Part shown: positions 15,608-24,397 of the stretch, piece after piece | How positions within the stretch are numbered: position 1 is the first letter of the stretch | Layout of the letters: each line of letters starts with the position of its first letter | Source: an uncultured Bacilli bacterium | GTDB lineage: Bacteria > Bacillota_I > Bacilli_A > RF39 > UBA660 | Direction of reading: 5' to 3' | Assembly (NCBI GenBank): GCA_934155005.1 | Contig: CAKPGR010000010.1 | Span: 1-32,430, forward strand | DNA: 32,430 bases | Made by a program: the position numbers and the translations under genes | Notes under the pieces: generated by a model | Database searches by the model: none | Told to the model about the DNA's origin: nothing | The model's input: only the letters and a program-made list of their open reading frames with translations

Positions 15608-17791
15608 TTATTCCTCTTTATCTTTAACTCCGACTAAAACTTCCCTAGGTTTACCTGAACCAGTAGGAGGCCCAACAATACCTCTTTCTTCAAGTAAATC
15701 CATTACCCTAGCAGCTCTATTATATCCTAGTCTAAATCTTCTTTGAATAAGTGATGCACTAGCTTTACCTTGATCAACAACAAATGTTACAATTTCATTA
15801 TAAAGTGGCTCTTCCATAGCATCCTTAGACATTCCTTCAACCATAGTTGTTGCACCTTTATTTTCCTCAGTGACACTAACCTTTTTATCATAAATAACAG
15901 GTTGTTCATTTTTTACATAGTCAACAACTTTTTTTATTTCATCATCATCAATAAATGTTCCTTGAATTCTAACTGGTGTACTCTCTCCTTGTGGTAAGAA
16001 TAACATATCACCTTTACCTAAAAGTTTTTCTGCACCTGTCATATCAAGAATTGTTCTTGAATCAATACTTGAAGAAACAGCAAAAGAAATACGAGACGGA
16101 ATGTTAGCTTTAACAACTCCTGTAATAACATCAGTTGATGGTCTTTGAGTCGCCACTATAAGATGTATTCCTGCTGCCCTTGCCATTTGTGTTATACGCA
16201 TAATCGAGTCTTCTACTTCCTTAGCAGCAACTAACATAAGATCAGCAAGTTCATCAATTATAATAACTATAAAAGGCATTTTTGGCATTTTATTTTCTGA
16301 TTTTTCATTTTTCTTCTCAATATAAGCATTATATCCAGCTATATTTTTAGTACCACTATCTTTAAATTTTTCATATCTATCCTCCATTTCAGCAACCAAA
16401 TTTTTCAAAATTTCATTTGCTTTTTTAGGATTAGTAACTACTGGAACTAAAAGATGTGGTATATCTTCATACATTGAAAGTTCAACTTTTTTTGGATCAA
16501 CTAAGACTAATTTTACTTCATTTGGTTTAGCACGCATTAAAATAGATACAATAATACTATTAATACAAACTGATTTACCAGAACCAGTTGAACCTGCAAC
16601 TAATAAATGTGGTGTCTTATTTATTTCAGCCCACATAGGTTTACCCATTATATTTTTACCAAGTGTAACTAATAATTTCGAATCTTTTTTATCTTTTGGA
16701 ACATATTCTAAAACTTCTCTAACTGTAACCATAGAAGATACTTTATTTGGAATTTCAATCCCAATAGTTGATTTTCCTGGAATTGGAGCTTGAATACGAA
16801 CATCCTTAGCTGCAAGAGCAAGGGCTATTTCACTATGAATTCCAGAAACTTTACTCAACCTTGTACCTGATTTAACTTCTATTTCATATTGTGTTACAGT
16901 TGGTCCTGGATTTATAGCTACTACTTTTCCTTCAATTCCAAAATCTTTAAGTACTTGATGTAGTACTTCGACATTATGATTAATTGTCTCTGTACTCTCG
17001 ATATTTTTCTTTTTAACTGGTGCATTTAATATTTTAATATCTGGAAGTTTATAACCATTGTAATCTGTTTCTGTTTCTTCTTCTTTTTCAACTTCTCTAA
17101 CTGGTGTCGAGTCATCTTTATGTATTAATTCTTCAATTGAACTATAAACAACTTTATCATTTTCATTATCAAATTTATTTTCAGCTTTCTTAATAGCTAC
17201 TTTATCAGCTGATTTTAATTCATTTCTATTTTGTTTTATTTTAGAAATAAATGCTTTAAAAATATCATAAATAGATAATCCTGTAAACATAATAAATCCA
17301 CATGCAAAAAGAGCCCATGTAACAATTTTTGTACCTTTTAAAGCAAACAAATATAAGAATAATGATGATAAAATTGCCCCAATTATACCACCACCTAAAT
17401 TTGTTTTACTAACTGATGCTGACATAAAATTATTTATAGTTTCATTTATAACATCAATACCTTTTAATTTTCCAGAACTAATATAGTTTAGATGTGCTAA
17501 AATTAAAATACTAGCAAAAATAATATAAAGCCCTATTAATTTTGAATTAGCAAAATCAGGTTTTTCTCTTTTAACAATCATATATATTCCAACAATCATA
17601 ACCATAAGAAGTAATATATTATACCAAGTTCCAACTAAAAAAATAGAAAAATTACTAATAAAATTACCTACTATCCCCGTATTAGGAATTATTCCTATAA
17701 TTGAAACAATGACTAAAAGAATACCAATTAATTCACTACTATACTTATTTGATTCTTTTTTTACACTTTTTCTTTTCTTTTTCTTTGCCAT
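15608..17791 (-). CDS. DNA translocase FtsK/SpoIIIE
   Basis: 727 residues. Four N-terminal membrane segments (about 22-165), an acidic linker, then the alpha/beta motor: PGPTVTQYEIE, IPGKSTIGIEIPN, Walker A VAGSTGSGKSVCINS, Walker B PFIVIIIDELADLM, RITQMARAAGIHLIVATQRPS. The C-terminus is the winged-helix gamma domain (ASASLIQRRFRLGYNRAARVMDLLEERGIVGP) that reads oriented chromosome sequences. It pumps DNA through the division septum, and into the forespore if SpoIIIE; one motor may do both. A separate TATAAT lies near 17815 upstream of the ATG. Confidence 0.95.
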   Translation of the reverse strand: MAKKKKRKSVKKESNKYSSELIGILLVIVSIIGIIPNTGIVGNFISNFSIFLVGTWYNILLLMVMIVGIYMIVKREKPDFANSKLIGLYIIFASILILAHLNYISSGKLKGIDVINETINNFMSASVSKTNLGGGIIGAILSSLFLYLFALKGTKIVTWALFACGFIMFTGLSIYDIFKAFISKIKQNRNELKSADKVAIKKAENKFDNENDKVVYSSIEELIHKDDSTPVREVEKEEETETDYNGYKLPDIKILNAPVKKKNIESTETINHNVEVLHQVLKDFGIEGKVVAINPGPTVTQYEIEVKSGTRLSKVSGIHSEIALALAAKDVRIQAPIPGKSTIGIEIPNKVSSMVTVREVLEYVPKDKKDSKLLVTLGKNIMGKPMWAEINKTPHLLVAGSTGSGKSVCINSIIVSILMRAKPNEVKLVLVDPKKVELSMYEDIPHLLVPVVTNPKKANEILKNLVAEMEDRYEKFKDSGTKNIAGYNAYIEKKNEKSENKMPKMPFIVIIIDELADLMLVAAKEVEDSIMRITQMARAAGIHLIVATQRPSTDVITGVVKANIPSRISFAVSSSIDSRTILDMTGAEKLLGKGDMLFLPQGESTPVRIQGTFIDDDEIKKVVDYVKNEQPVIYDKKVSVTEENKGATTMVEGMSKDAMEEPLYNEIVTFVVDQGKASASLIQRRFRLGYNRAARVMDLLEERGIVGPPTGSGKPREVLVGVKDKEE

Positions 17792-17835
17792 AAGAACAAC
17801 TCCTATTCTTTGTTAATTATAACACACATTTGAAT

Positions 17836-17996
17836 AAAAAAAAAGCCAAGGAGGCTTAGAACAAGAAACCTGTTCTTCTAGGTGGGCATCACATTATAGA
17901 TTTTAGGATTCTTAAATTTTTAAGTATTCAACACCATCTATAAATTAGATTCCCGATGTTATATTTGTAGGTTTTATTAACACCTATCCTTGACAC
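17836..17996 (-). ncRNA. Structured non-coding RNA candidate, possibly 6S-like
   Basis: An orphan transcription unit of about 160 bases with its own promoter and terminator. On the minus strand, CAAGGA and UAGGUG near the 5' end pair with UCCUUG and CACCUA near the 3' end; inside are CAUC/GAUG, UUAUAGAU/AUCUAUAA and a CUUAAAAAUUUAAG hairpin, giving a long rod. On the 3' side a separate hairpin (AGAACA / UGUUCU) bulges out. AAGCC-UCCUU-GGCUU followed by nine T is the terminator. A rod with a 3'-side hairpin and this length fit 6S RNA, but I cannot confirm identity. It has no start codon with a ribosome-binding site. Confidence 0.65.
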
Positions 17997-18000
17997 TTTA

Positions 18001-18028
18001 ATTATATCATATAGAATTTTTTATGCAA
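18001..18028 (-). promoter_or_regulatory. Promoter of the ncRNA candidate
   Basis: TTGCAT (18023-18028), 16-base spacer, perfect TATAAT (18001-18006) on the minus strand, placing the start of transcription near 17995, just before the first pairing arm of the RNA. Confidence 0.7.
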
Positions 18029-18050
18029 GTATATTATTATCATTTGACAA

Positions 18051-18404
18051 TTATTTACATTCACTTCCAAATTCATAACGATTTGAATTATTTTTTCCAA
18101 TTGTAACTGTTATAACTTTATTCTCTTTTTTTATCTCACTTATATCGGTTGGTATTAAATTTTCATTATCTAAATCTTCTAATTTAAAACAATATTTAGC
18201 TCCTACATTTTGTGGATATTTATTTATATCTTTATACATATAATCTAAGACGGCATTTTGTATTAAAGTAACTTTTGCACTATCTATTTCCTCTTCTTTT
18301 TTTTCAGCTATATTAATTACTTTTGGATAAACAAAGGTAATTAATAATGTAAGCAAAATAATAACAGCTAAAAGTTCAACTAATGTAAAACCATTATTTT
18401 TCAT
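18051..18404 (-). CDS. Type IV / competence pseudopilin
   Basis: 117 residues from the ATG at 18404, which is preceded by TTAGGTGATAAT. It starts MKNNGFTLVELLAVIILLTL: short leader, G|FTLVE processing site, Glu5, hydrophobic helix; then a small polar domain with two Cys (AKYCFKLEDL and the C-terminal ECK) that may pair. It stands alone downstream of rpmF, away from the two pseudopilins at 1-594, with no pilus machinery beside it. Subunit class not assignable. Confidence 0.85.
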   Translation of the reverse strand: MKNNGFTLVELLAVIILLTLLITFVYPKVINIAEKKEEEIDSAKVTLIQNAVLDYMYKDINKYPQNVGAKYCFKLEDLDNENLIPTDISEIKKENKVITVTIGKNNSNRYEFGSECK

Positions 18405-18449
18405 ATTATCACCTAAATTAATTATATAAAAAAAATAAAAAAAAAGCAA

Positions 18450-18632
18450 TTATTCGCTTTCTTTACTAATTACTTCTCTATCTCTATAAGTTCCACAAGC
18501 TTTACAAACTCTATGTGGTTTTACAACTTCTCCACATTTCTTGCAAGTAGTTGTCGTTTTTTCACTTATTTTATAATGTGTTCTTCTTGTTCTTCCACTT
18601 GTTTTAGAAACTCTTCTTGCTGGTACTGCCAT
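18450..18632 (-). CDS. rpmF: 50S ribosomal protein L32
   Basis: 60 residues starting MAVPARRVSKTSGRTRRTHY, the conserved bL32 opening. A zinc ribbon is intact: CKKCG and CKACG. The C-terminal tail (REVISKESE) is slightly extended. The yceD-like gene lies 18 bases upstream, the normal yceD-rpmF pairing. AGGTGTTAATAT precedes the ATG. Confidence 0.97.
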   Translation of the reverse strand: MAVPARRVSKTSGRTRRTHYKISEKTTTTCKKCGEVVKPHRVCKACGTYRDREVISKESE

Positions 18633-18650
18633 ATATTAACACCTCACTTT

Positions 18651-19133
18651 TCATTTTAATAAATCTTTTAATTTTTCAAGTTCTGGATTACTGTGTTTTA
18701 TTTCATCCGTTAAAACTTCCCATCCTTCACCTTTTAATTTTATTTTATCGTCATCTTCATTAATGACACTCATGGGAATTTCCACTAATATATTTTCCCA
18801 TATAATTGGTAAAATATCAATAGTATTTGTTGAAATTTTGTCATTTTTCCCAATTTCTGATAGCATTTCACCTATTATTCCTTCTATATTTGTCTCAAAT
18901 TTATAATTTGTAGGTTTAAGTGTTAAGGAACAAGGTAATACCATTGTACCATAAACTCTAGCATTTAAAAAGTAGTCATCATTTCCAGATTTAGTTATAA
19001 ATCCTGTTACCATAACATCATCTAATTTTATGATATTAACTTTTTTTAATTCATTTTCATCAAAAAATACCTTTTCATTTATTTCAATCTCATCTACCAT
19101 ACCACTTTTAAGTCTTGTAATATCTATATTCAT
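18651..19133 (-). CDS. YceD/DUF177 family protein
   Basis: 160 residues from ATG 19133, preceded by ATAGGTGATAAA. Weak but typical features of YceD: DITRLKSG start, V...GFITKSG, the block ARVYGTMVLPCSLTLKPTNY (normally with a Cys and Leu), and a C-terminal DEI...NPELEKLKDLLK. Members are linked to rRNA processing or 50S maturation and are nearly always next to rpmF, as here; that synteny carries much of the assignment. Confidence 0.85.
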   Translation of the reverse strand: MNIDITRLKSGMVDEIEINEKVFFDENELKKVNIIKLDDVMVTGFITKSGNDDYFLNARVYGTMVLPCSLTLKPTNYKFETNIEGIIGEMLSEIGKNDKISTNTIDILPIIWENILVEIPMSVINEDDDKIKLKGEGWEVLTDEIKHSNPELEKLKDLLK

Positions 19134-19190
19134 TTTATCACCTATTGAAATTATACTATATATCTTTTTTTTACACAACTTAAATAATTA

Positions 19191-19952
19191 TTACTTTATT
19201 CTTTTATACATGTAAACTGTTATATATGGCTGTAAATTTGTAAATGATGTCCCACTTCCCGTTTTAGAAGTTACACCTTCTTCTGTATTAAAAGAATGGT
19301 GATGTGGTGCAGAAGATGTAGTATTAACAGTTCCATATCTTTGTTGTCCTTTCGACCATCCACCATTTGGAACAAATCCTGGTACATTAGAAGATGGCGT
19401 CTCAAAAAGTCCATTTCCAAGTAAATATGACGTACCATATTGATCCATATATAAAGAGTGTTGATGGGACCCAGAATCACTTGTTACTCCCGATAAAGAT
19501 GGAATATTATGACTATGGCTTGGTAAATTAGCGATTTCAAGAGTTGTATCTTTTTTACCACCTGTTTTACTTGAAGAATTAAAATCAGTATCATTTGTAT
19601 CTACTCCAACTAATGTTTTTCCTGTTCCATATGCTTCCCATGTTCCACCAAATTTTTTATCCACATCACTTTCTGTTGTGATATCTGTTGATATATAAAT
19701 ACTTCCAACTGGATATATCTTATCTAACATTGTTGATTCCAAAGAATTAATTTTTGTATTTAATTCATCATATTTATCAGCTATACTATATAATTCGTCA
19801 AGTGTCCCTTGAAGTGTTGCGTCACTTCCTAAATTAGAGCCAGTTGGAGCAGTTACCGATACATCACTCGCATAAAATTTACTTCCGGCATATACACTTA
19901 CACTACCTAATATTATTACTATTATTATTCCTATTATTAATTTTTTATTCAT
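19191..19952 (-). CDS. Modular display protein 2: signal/stalk plus His-rich tail-collar-like tip
   Basis: 253 residues. The signal and stalk (1-75) nearly match display protein 1 (YASDVSVTAP, GSNLGSDATLQGTLDELYSI). The tip begins YPVGSIYISTDI, FGGTWEAYGTGKTLVGVDT and carries three His-x-His clusters (LPSHSHNIP, GSHQHSL, PHHHSF) before LQPYITVYMYKRIK. HxH clusters bind iron in the T4 long-tail-fibre tip, so a metal-stabilised trimer is plausible (inference). It shares the five-copy leader upstream and sits between yceD and a lipoprotein gene. GTAAAGGAGTAGAT precedes the ATG. Confidence 0.85.
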   Translation of the reverse strand: MNKKLIIGIIIVIILGSVSVYAGSKFYASDVSVTAPTGSNLGSDATLQGTLDELYSIADKYDELNTKINSLESTMLDKIYPVGSIYISTDITTESDVDKKFGGTWEAYGTGKTLVGVDTNDTDFNSSSKTGGKKDTTLEIANLPSHSHNIPSLSGVTSDSGSHQHSLYMDQYGTSYLLGNGLFETPSSNVPGFVPNGGWSKGQQRYGTVNTTSSAPHHHSFNTEEGVTSKTGSGTSFTNLQPYITVYMYKRIK

Positions 19953-20087
19953 TTTTTATCTACTCCTTTACACAAAAAAAGAAGGGTTTTGTACCCCCCC
20001 CCCGACTTTGAAATTTTTTTATCTCTCAGTCAATATTATTATTTTGTTTTACATGATTATTTTAACAAATTAAATTTATTTTTTCAA
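19953..20087 (-). promoter_or_regulatory. Shared leader copy 2 (G10 tract)
   Basis: TTGAAA (20082-20087), 17-base spacer, TAAAAT (20059-20064); the conserved AU-rich segment; the GACT-GA-GAGA / TTTC-AA-AGTC hairpin at 20004-20031; a run of 10 G at 19994-20003; GGGT-ACAAA-ACCC followed by TTCTTTTTTT; then GTAAAGGAG. Confidence 0.8.
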
Positions 20088-20091
20088 GTTT

Positions 20092-20475
20092 TTAATCCTT
20101 CACAATATGATATTCAACAGAATATGCTTTTGATAAATCAATATCACTTGTTATAGTAATCATAAATGAAGAATTAGCTTCTATATTCATTCCTGTACCT
20201 AATAACGTTGTAAGTTTATTACCACTTTCATTCTTTACATCAACTTCAAACTTACTTATACTAATTTCTTTATCACTAGTATTATTAATATTAGCTGTAA
20301 ATGTTGACATACTTCCATCATATATCAATGATACATCATTAATTTTTAATTCATCTACTACTTGTTCCTTGATAACATTTTCATTATCATTTGTAATATT
20401 ACTTGTTTCTTTTTTGTCACTATTACAACCAGTTAATAAAAATAATAAAGCAACTAAAACTAAAAATTTTTTCAT
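20092..20475 (-). CDS. Small lipoprotein with FxLYD-like beta domain
   Basis: 127 residues. Signal peptide MKKFLVLVALLFLLTGC with a lipobox LTGC, so the mature protein is lipid-anchored from Cys17. After a polar linker, the domain LKINDVSLIYDGSMSTFTANINNTSDKEISISKFEVDV...GTGMNIEANSSFMITITSDIDLSKAYSVEYHI looks like the extracellular FxLYD / DUF3426-type immunoglobulin-like fold. The ATG overlaps the end of rpe by 4 bases, so it is co-transcribed with rpe, rsgA and prkC; sensing or envelope role unproven. Confidence 0.8.
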   Translation of the reverse strand: MKKFLVLVALLFLLTGCNSDKKETSNITNDNENVIKEQVVDELKINDVSLIYDGSMSTFTANINNTSDKEISISKFEVDVKNESGNKLTTLLGTGMNIEANSSFMITITSDIDLSKAYSVEYHIVKD

Positions 20476-21107
20476 TTGACCACGTCCTTTAGCCTTTCTT
20501 TATAATCTCCATTTGTTAAAAAACTTCCTACAACAGCAATATCCAATTTATTTAATTTATGTATAGTTTTATCATTAATACCACCATCAGCTTCTATTTT
20601 AAAATGACGATCTTTAATTTTACTCAAATCTTCTATCTTACTTATAGTATCTAGGATTAACTCTTGTCCACCCATACCAGGTTCAACAGTCATAACTAAA
20701 ACTAAATCAATTAAATCTAAATAAGGTTTTATAACCTCTATATTTGTACTAGGCTTTATAGCAAGTCCAACTTTAACATTATTCTTTTTAATCAAATTTA
20801 TCAGTTCTAATGGATTAGATACGGCTTCTATATGGAAAGTTATATATTCTGGTTTCAATTTAATAAAATCAAGCACATATTTATAAACATCACTAACCAT
20901 TAAATGTATATCTAATTTTTGATCACTAGTAACTATACTTTCAACTTCATGATAAGGTAAAGATATATTTTTAACAAATTTCCCATCCATCACATCTATA
21001 TGAAGATAATTAATTCCTGATTTATAAAATTTATCTATTTCTTCCTTTGTTTTATTTTTTATACCTAATATTGATCCTGATATTTCCACTAAATCACATT
21101 CTTTCAT
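20472..21107 (-). CDS. rpe: Ribulose-phosphate 3-epimerase
   Basis: 211 residues, a TIM barrel of the normal length. Catalytic motifs: SIL at the N-terminus, NYLHIDVMDGKFV (His and first Asp), LDIHLMV, TVEPGMGGQ, and EADGGIN (second Asp). It interconverts ribulose-5-P and xylulose-5-P in the pentose phosphate pathway. The N-terminus is slightly longer than usual and overlaps rsgA by 14 bases; a GTG about six codons in is an alternative start. Position after rsgA matches the Firmicutes prpC-prkC-rsgA-rpe order. Confidence 0.93.
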   Translation of the reverse strand: MKECDLVEISGSILGIKNKTKEEIDKFYKSGINYLHIDVMDGKFVKNISLPYHEVESIVTSDQKLDIHLMVSDVYKYVLDFIKLKPEYITFHIEAVSNPLELINLIKKNNVKVGLAIKPSTNIEVIKPYLDLIDLVLVMTVEPGMGGQELILDTISKIEDLSKIKDRHFKIEADGGINDKTIHKLNKLDIAVVGSFLTNGDYKERLKDVVK

Positions 21108-21927
21108 TAATAAATTTTACGTAATTGTTATATCTGCTTTCTAAAATTATTTTATCTTCAACTTTATTTTTTATACCACACTCATCTTCTTTTAAATGCA
21201 TACAGTCACGATATTTACATTCATCTTTATATTCGTTAAATTCTATAAAATTATCTCTTATATTTTCTTTTGATAATTCTTCTAAATTAAGAGCTGAAAA
21301 GCCTGGTGTATCAGCTACATATCCACTTTCAATTTTAATTAATTCAGTATGTCTAGTTGTATGTTTTCCTCTACCTAGCGCTTTTGAAATAGGCGCTGTT
21401 TTAATATTTAATTCTTCATTTAAATGGTTTAAAAGCGTACTTTTTCCAGCACCACTTTGTCCAGTAAAAACAGAAATATTATTATTAAATTCTTTCTTTA
21501 TTTTTTCTATTTCATTATTAATATAAACTTTATAACCTATTTTTTTATAATAATTAAAATAAATATTTATTTTTTTTCTTTCTACTTCATTTAGTAAATC
21601 CATTTTAGTAAAAATAATAATTGGTTCTATATTATTAAATTCAATAACGCATAATAATTTATCTAATAAGTTACTTGAAAAATCTGGTTCTTTAACACTT
21701 GTTATAATAAATGCTTTATCTACATTACAAATAGGTGGTCTAGTTAAACTATTTTTTCTTTCTAAGATATCAGTTATATAATTGTTATTTTTATCAAATA
21801 TAACTCTATCTCCAACCTTAGGTATAATCTTTAAATTCCTAATTTTGCCTCTAACTTTACAAACATATTCTTTATCTGCTAAAACAGTATAATCATTACT
21901 TATATTTTTAATTATTCTTCCATTCAT
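21094..21927 (-). CDS. rsgA: Ribosome small subunit GTPase RsgA
   Basis: 277 residues, a circularly permuted GTPase. N-terminal OB fold, then G4 TKMDLL, G1 GQSGAGKSTLLN, switch region GRGKHTTRHTEL, G3 DTPGF, and the C-terminal zinc site DECKYRDCMHLKEDECGI. It checks late 30S assembly. It lies between prkC (3 bases) and rpe (overlap), in the standard kinase cluster. The gene ends in TGA, direct evidence that TGA is a stop codon here. Confidence 0.97.
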   Translation of the reverse strand: MNGRIIKNISNDYTVLADKEYVCKVRGKIRNLKIIPKVGDRVIFDKNNNYITDILERKNSLTRPPICNVDKAFIITSVKEPDFSSNLLDKLLCVIEFNNIEPIIIFTKMDLLNEVERKKINIYFNYYKKIGYKVYINNEIEKIKKEFNNNISVFTGQSGAGKSTLLNHLNEELNIKTAPISKALGRGKHTTRHTELIKIESGYVADTPGFSALNLEELSKENIRDNFIEFNEYKDECKYRDCMHLKEDECGIKNKVEDKIILESRYNNYVKFINERM

Positions 21928-21930
21928 AAA

Positions 21931-23664
21931 TTAACTTTCTGTCTTTGTTTCTGAGTTATCTGTTGTAGTATTATTTGTTTTATTACTATCGGTTGTAGTT
22001 TTATCACTAGTTGTCGTATCTTTCTTTTCCTCTTTTTTAACTGCATATGTAACTCTTAAAGTAACACCACTTACAACTTTAATTCCTGCTTGTCTACTTT
22101 GAGATATGATGGTATTTTCAGCATAGTCATTTGTTTCAATAGCTTTAGTTTCAAGAGTTATACCATTTTCATCACAAAATTTTTCTACATCTTGTAACTT
22201 ATAAGCTTCTCCCACAAAATCTGGATATACAGTAACTAGTTTAGCAATAACAAAACTTATTTCATCGTCTTTACCTAATTTTGTTCCTTCTTTTTTACTT
22301 TGAGATATTATTGCTTTATCTTTAATATTATCATCTTTTGTTACTTCTTTTTCTTCATATGTTACTTTGATTCCTTTTTCAGTTAAAAGATATTCTACTG
22401 TTTCATAATCTTTGCCAGTATAATTTTCTAATTTTATCTTATTAGACCCTGACGAGATAGTTAAAGTTATATTAGTACCTTTTTTAACTTTCTTACCTGA
22501 TTTAGGATTTGTTTTTATAACTTTACCTTCTTTTACCTTATCATTTTCTTCTTCTTTTACCTTTTCATTAACTTCTAATCCTAATTTTTCAAGTTTTTTT
22601 GTTGCTTTTTCTTCTGTTAATCCAGTAACATTAGGAATTTCAACTTCTTTTGTCTTAGCCATCATTGGAAGTATAACAAACATAATAAGAGTTATAAAAA
22701 TTAAAATAGCTGTTATTATAATAGTTACAATTAATGCCTTATTTGTTTTTTTATCTTTTTTGTCTTCTGTTTTATTTTCTTTTGGCATTTCTTCTTCATC
22801 TTCATGTTCTTTAAAAGGATAAACATACTTTGGTTCATTTTTTCTTTCTAAACAAGTTTTTAAATCTTCATGCATTTCTTTAACACTATCATATCTATTT
22901 TTAGGATTTTTAGCAGCCGCTTTTAAAATAATATTCTCAATACTTTGTGGTATATCAGGATTTATTTCACAAACACTTGGTATTGGTTCACGCATTTGTT
23001 TAATTGCTATTTCAACAGCATTTTCACCTTTAAAAGGTAAGCTTCCAACAAGAAGTTCATACATTAAAATTCCAAGTGAATATATATCACTTTTAATAGT
23101 TGCTGTACTTCCATTAGCTTGTTCTGGTGGTAAATAATGAACTGATCCCATAACAGAGTTAGTTTGTGTAAGCTCATTACTATTTAAAGCTACTGCAATA
23201 CCAAAATCAGTTATTTTAACACGTCCATCATCTAATATTAAAACATTTTGAGGTTTGATATCTCTATGAATGATATATTTTTCATGAGCACATTCAATTC
23301 CACTTGTAAGTTGTAACATAATATCAATAACTTCACTTAATGTTAAAGCACCACGTTTTTTTATCAAACTTTTTAATGTTTGACCTTCTATATATTCCAT
23401 AACAATGAAATATTTACCATTGTCTTCTCCAACATCATACATTTCAACTATATTAGGATGCATTAGTGAAGATGCATTAGTAGCCTCTCTTTGAAAACGC
23501 CTTACAAATTTTTCATCATTTGCTAAATCTCCTCTTAATATTTTAACAGCTACGTTACGATCTAAAATAGTATCATAAGCTAAATAAACATTAGCCATAC
23601 CACCTTCACCTATTGATCTTATTATTTGATATCTATCATTTATTTTTTGTCCCTTATTAATCAT
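21931..23664 (-). CDS. prkC: PASTA-domain Ser/Thr protein kinase PrkC
   Basis: 577 residues from the ATG at 23664 with AAGGTGGTAAAA before it. Kinase domain (about 1-265): glycine loop SIGEGGMANVYLA, catalytic Lys in VAVKIL, HRDIKPQN, DFG, and PPEQANG after the activation loop. One membrane segment at about 315-340, then three PASTA repeats that bind muropeptides or lipid II, and a Thr/Ser-rich tail (TTTSDKTTTDSNKT). It senses cell-wall state or germination signals. The start overlaps the end of prpC by 8 bases. Confidence 0.97.
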   Translation of the reverse strand: MINKGQKINDRYQIIRSIGEGGMANVYLAYDTILDRNVAVKILRGDLANDEKFVRRFQREATNASSLMHPNIVEMYDVGEDNGKYFIVMEYIEGQTLKSLIKKRGALTLSEVIDIMLQLTSGIECAHEKYIIHRDIKPQNVLILDDGRVKITDFGIAVALNSNELTQTNSVMGSVHYLPPEQANGSTATIKSDIYSLGILMYELLVGSLPFKGENAVEIAIKQMREPIPSVCEINPDIPQSIENIILKAAAKNPKNRYDSVKEMHEDLKTCLERKNEPKYVYPFKEHEDEEEMPKENKTEDKKDKKTNKALIVTIIITAILIFITLIMFVILPMMAKTKEVEIPNVTGLTEEKATKKLEKLGLEVNEKVKEEENDKVKEGKVIKTNPKSGKKVKKGTNITLTISSGSNKIKLENYTGKDYETVEYLLTEKGIKVTYEEKEVTKDDNIKDKAIISQSKKEGTKLGKDDEISFVIAKLVTVYPDFVGEAYKLQDVEKFCDENGITLETKAIETNDYAENTIISQSRQAGIKVVSGVTLRVTYAVKKEEKKDTTTSDKTTTDSNKTNNTTTDNSETKTES

Positions 23665-24397
23665 TTTTACCACCTTTTTCCAAATATGCAACAGAAATAT
23701 TATCGTTTCCACCTCTATTGTTACATTTATAAATTAATTTTATTACTTTTTCATCTATACTCAAATCTTCATTTAAAACTTTTTCTATTTGTTCAAAATC
23801 TAACATATTAGTTAAACCATCACTACAAAGAAGAATACCATCAACATCTTTTTCTACATCAAAAATATCCATTTCAACAGCATTCTGTGATCCTAAGGCT
23901 TTCATCAAAACATTTTTTTTAGGATGATTTTTTGCCTCTTCTTCGGTTATTTCTCCTGACTCAACTAGCATATTGACTAGTGTATGATCAACTGTAATTT
24001 TTTGAATAGAATGATTTTTTATAACAAATCCAGAAGAATCTCCTATATTTCCAAAAAGAAGAAAATCATTTGTTAAAAGGGCTAAAACTAAGGTTGTACC
24101 CATTCCAACACTCTCTGGATTTTTTTCTGTATAATCATAAATTAAAACATTTATTTCATTAACAACTTCGCGAAGCCAATTATAAGCATCTTCCTTACCA
24201 CCAATCGTACTAAGATTTCTAAAACTTTTACCAAGATGTGTTATAGCAATGGACGAAGCAACCTCACCAGCATTATGTCCACCCATTCCATCAGCAACTA
24301 TCATAAGTACTTCCTTATTTAAATTTTCGGTTATAACAACACTATCTTCATTATGATCTCTAACTTTTCCAGTATCAGTCATATAATAGTACTTCAT
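23657..24397 (-). CDS. prpC: PP2C-type Ser/Thr phosphatase (PrpC)
   Basis: 246 residues. Metal-site motifs of PPM phosphatases: GKVRDHNEDS, VADGMGGHNAGEVAS, GNIGDSSGF, LLCSDGLTNML, GGNDNISVAYL. It reverses PrkC phosphorylation in the cytoplasm. It starts at the stop codon of rlmN (shared base 24397) and overlaps prkC, so the three genes are translationally coupled. Confidence 0.96.
   Translation of the reverse strand: MKYYYMTDTGKVRDHNEDSVVITENLNKEVLMIVADGMGGHNAGEVASSIAITHLGKSFRNLSTIGGKEDAYNWLREVVNEINVLIYDYTEKNPESVGMGTTLVLALLTNDFLLFGNIGDSSGFVIKNHSIQKITVDHTLVNMLVESGEITEEEAKNHPKKNVLMKALGSQNAVEMDIFDVEKDVDGILLCSDGLTNMLDFEQIEKVLNEDLSIDEKVIKLIYKCNNRGGNDNISVAYLEKGGKND

Noticed and set aside
19994..20003. 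G/C homopolymers as assembly or adapter artefacts
   Set aside because: They occur five times in the same conserved context at functional positions, which an artefact would not produce; exact lengths remain uncertain.
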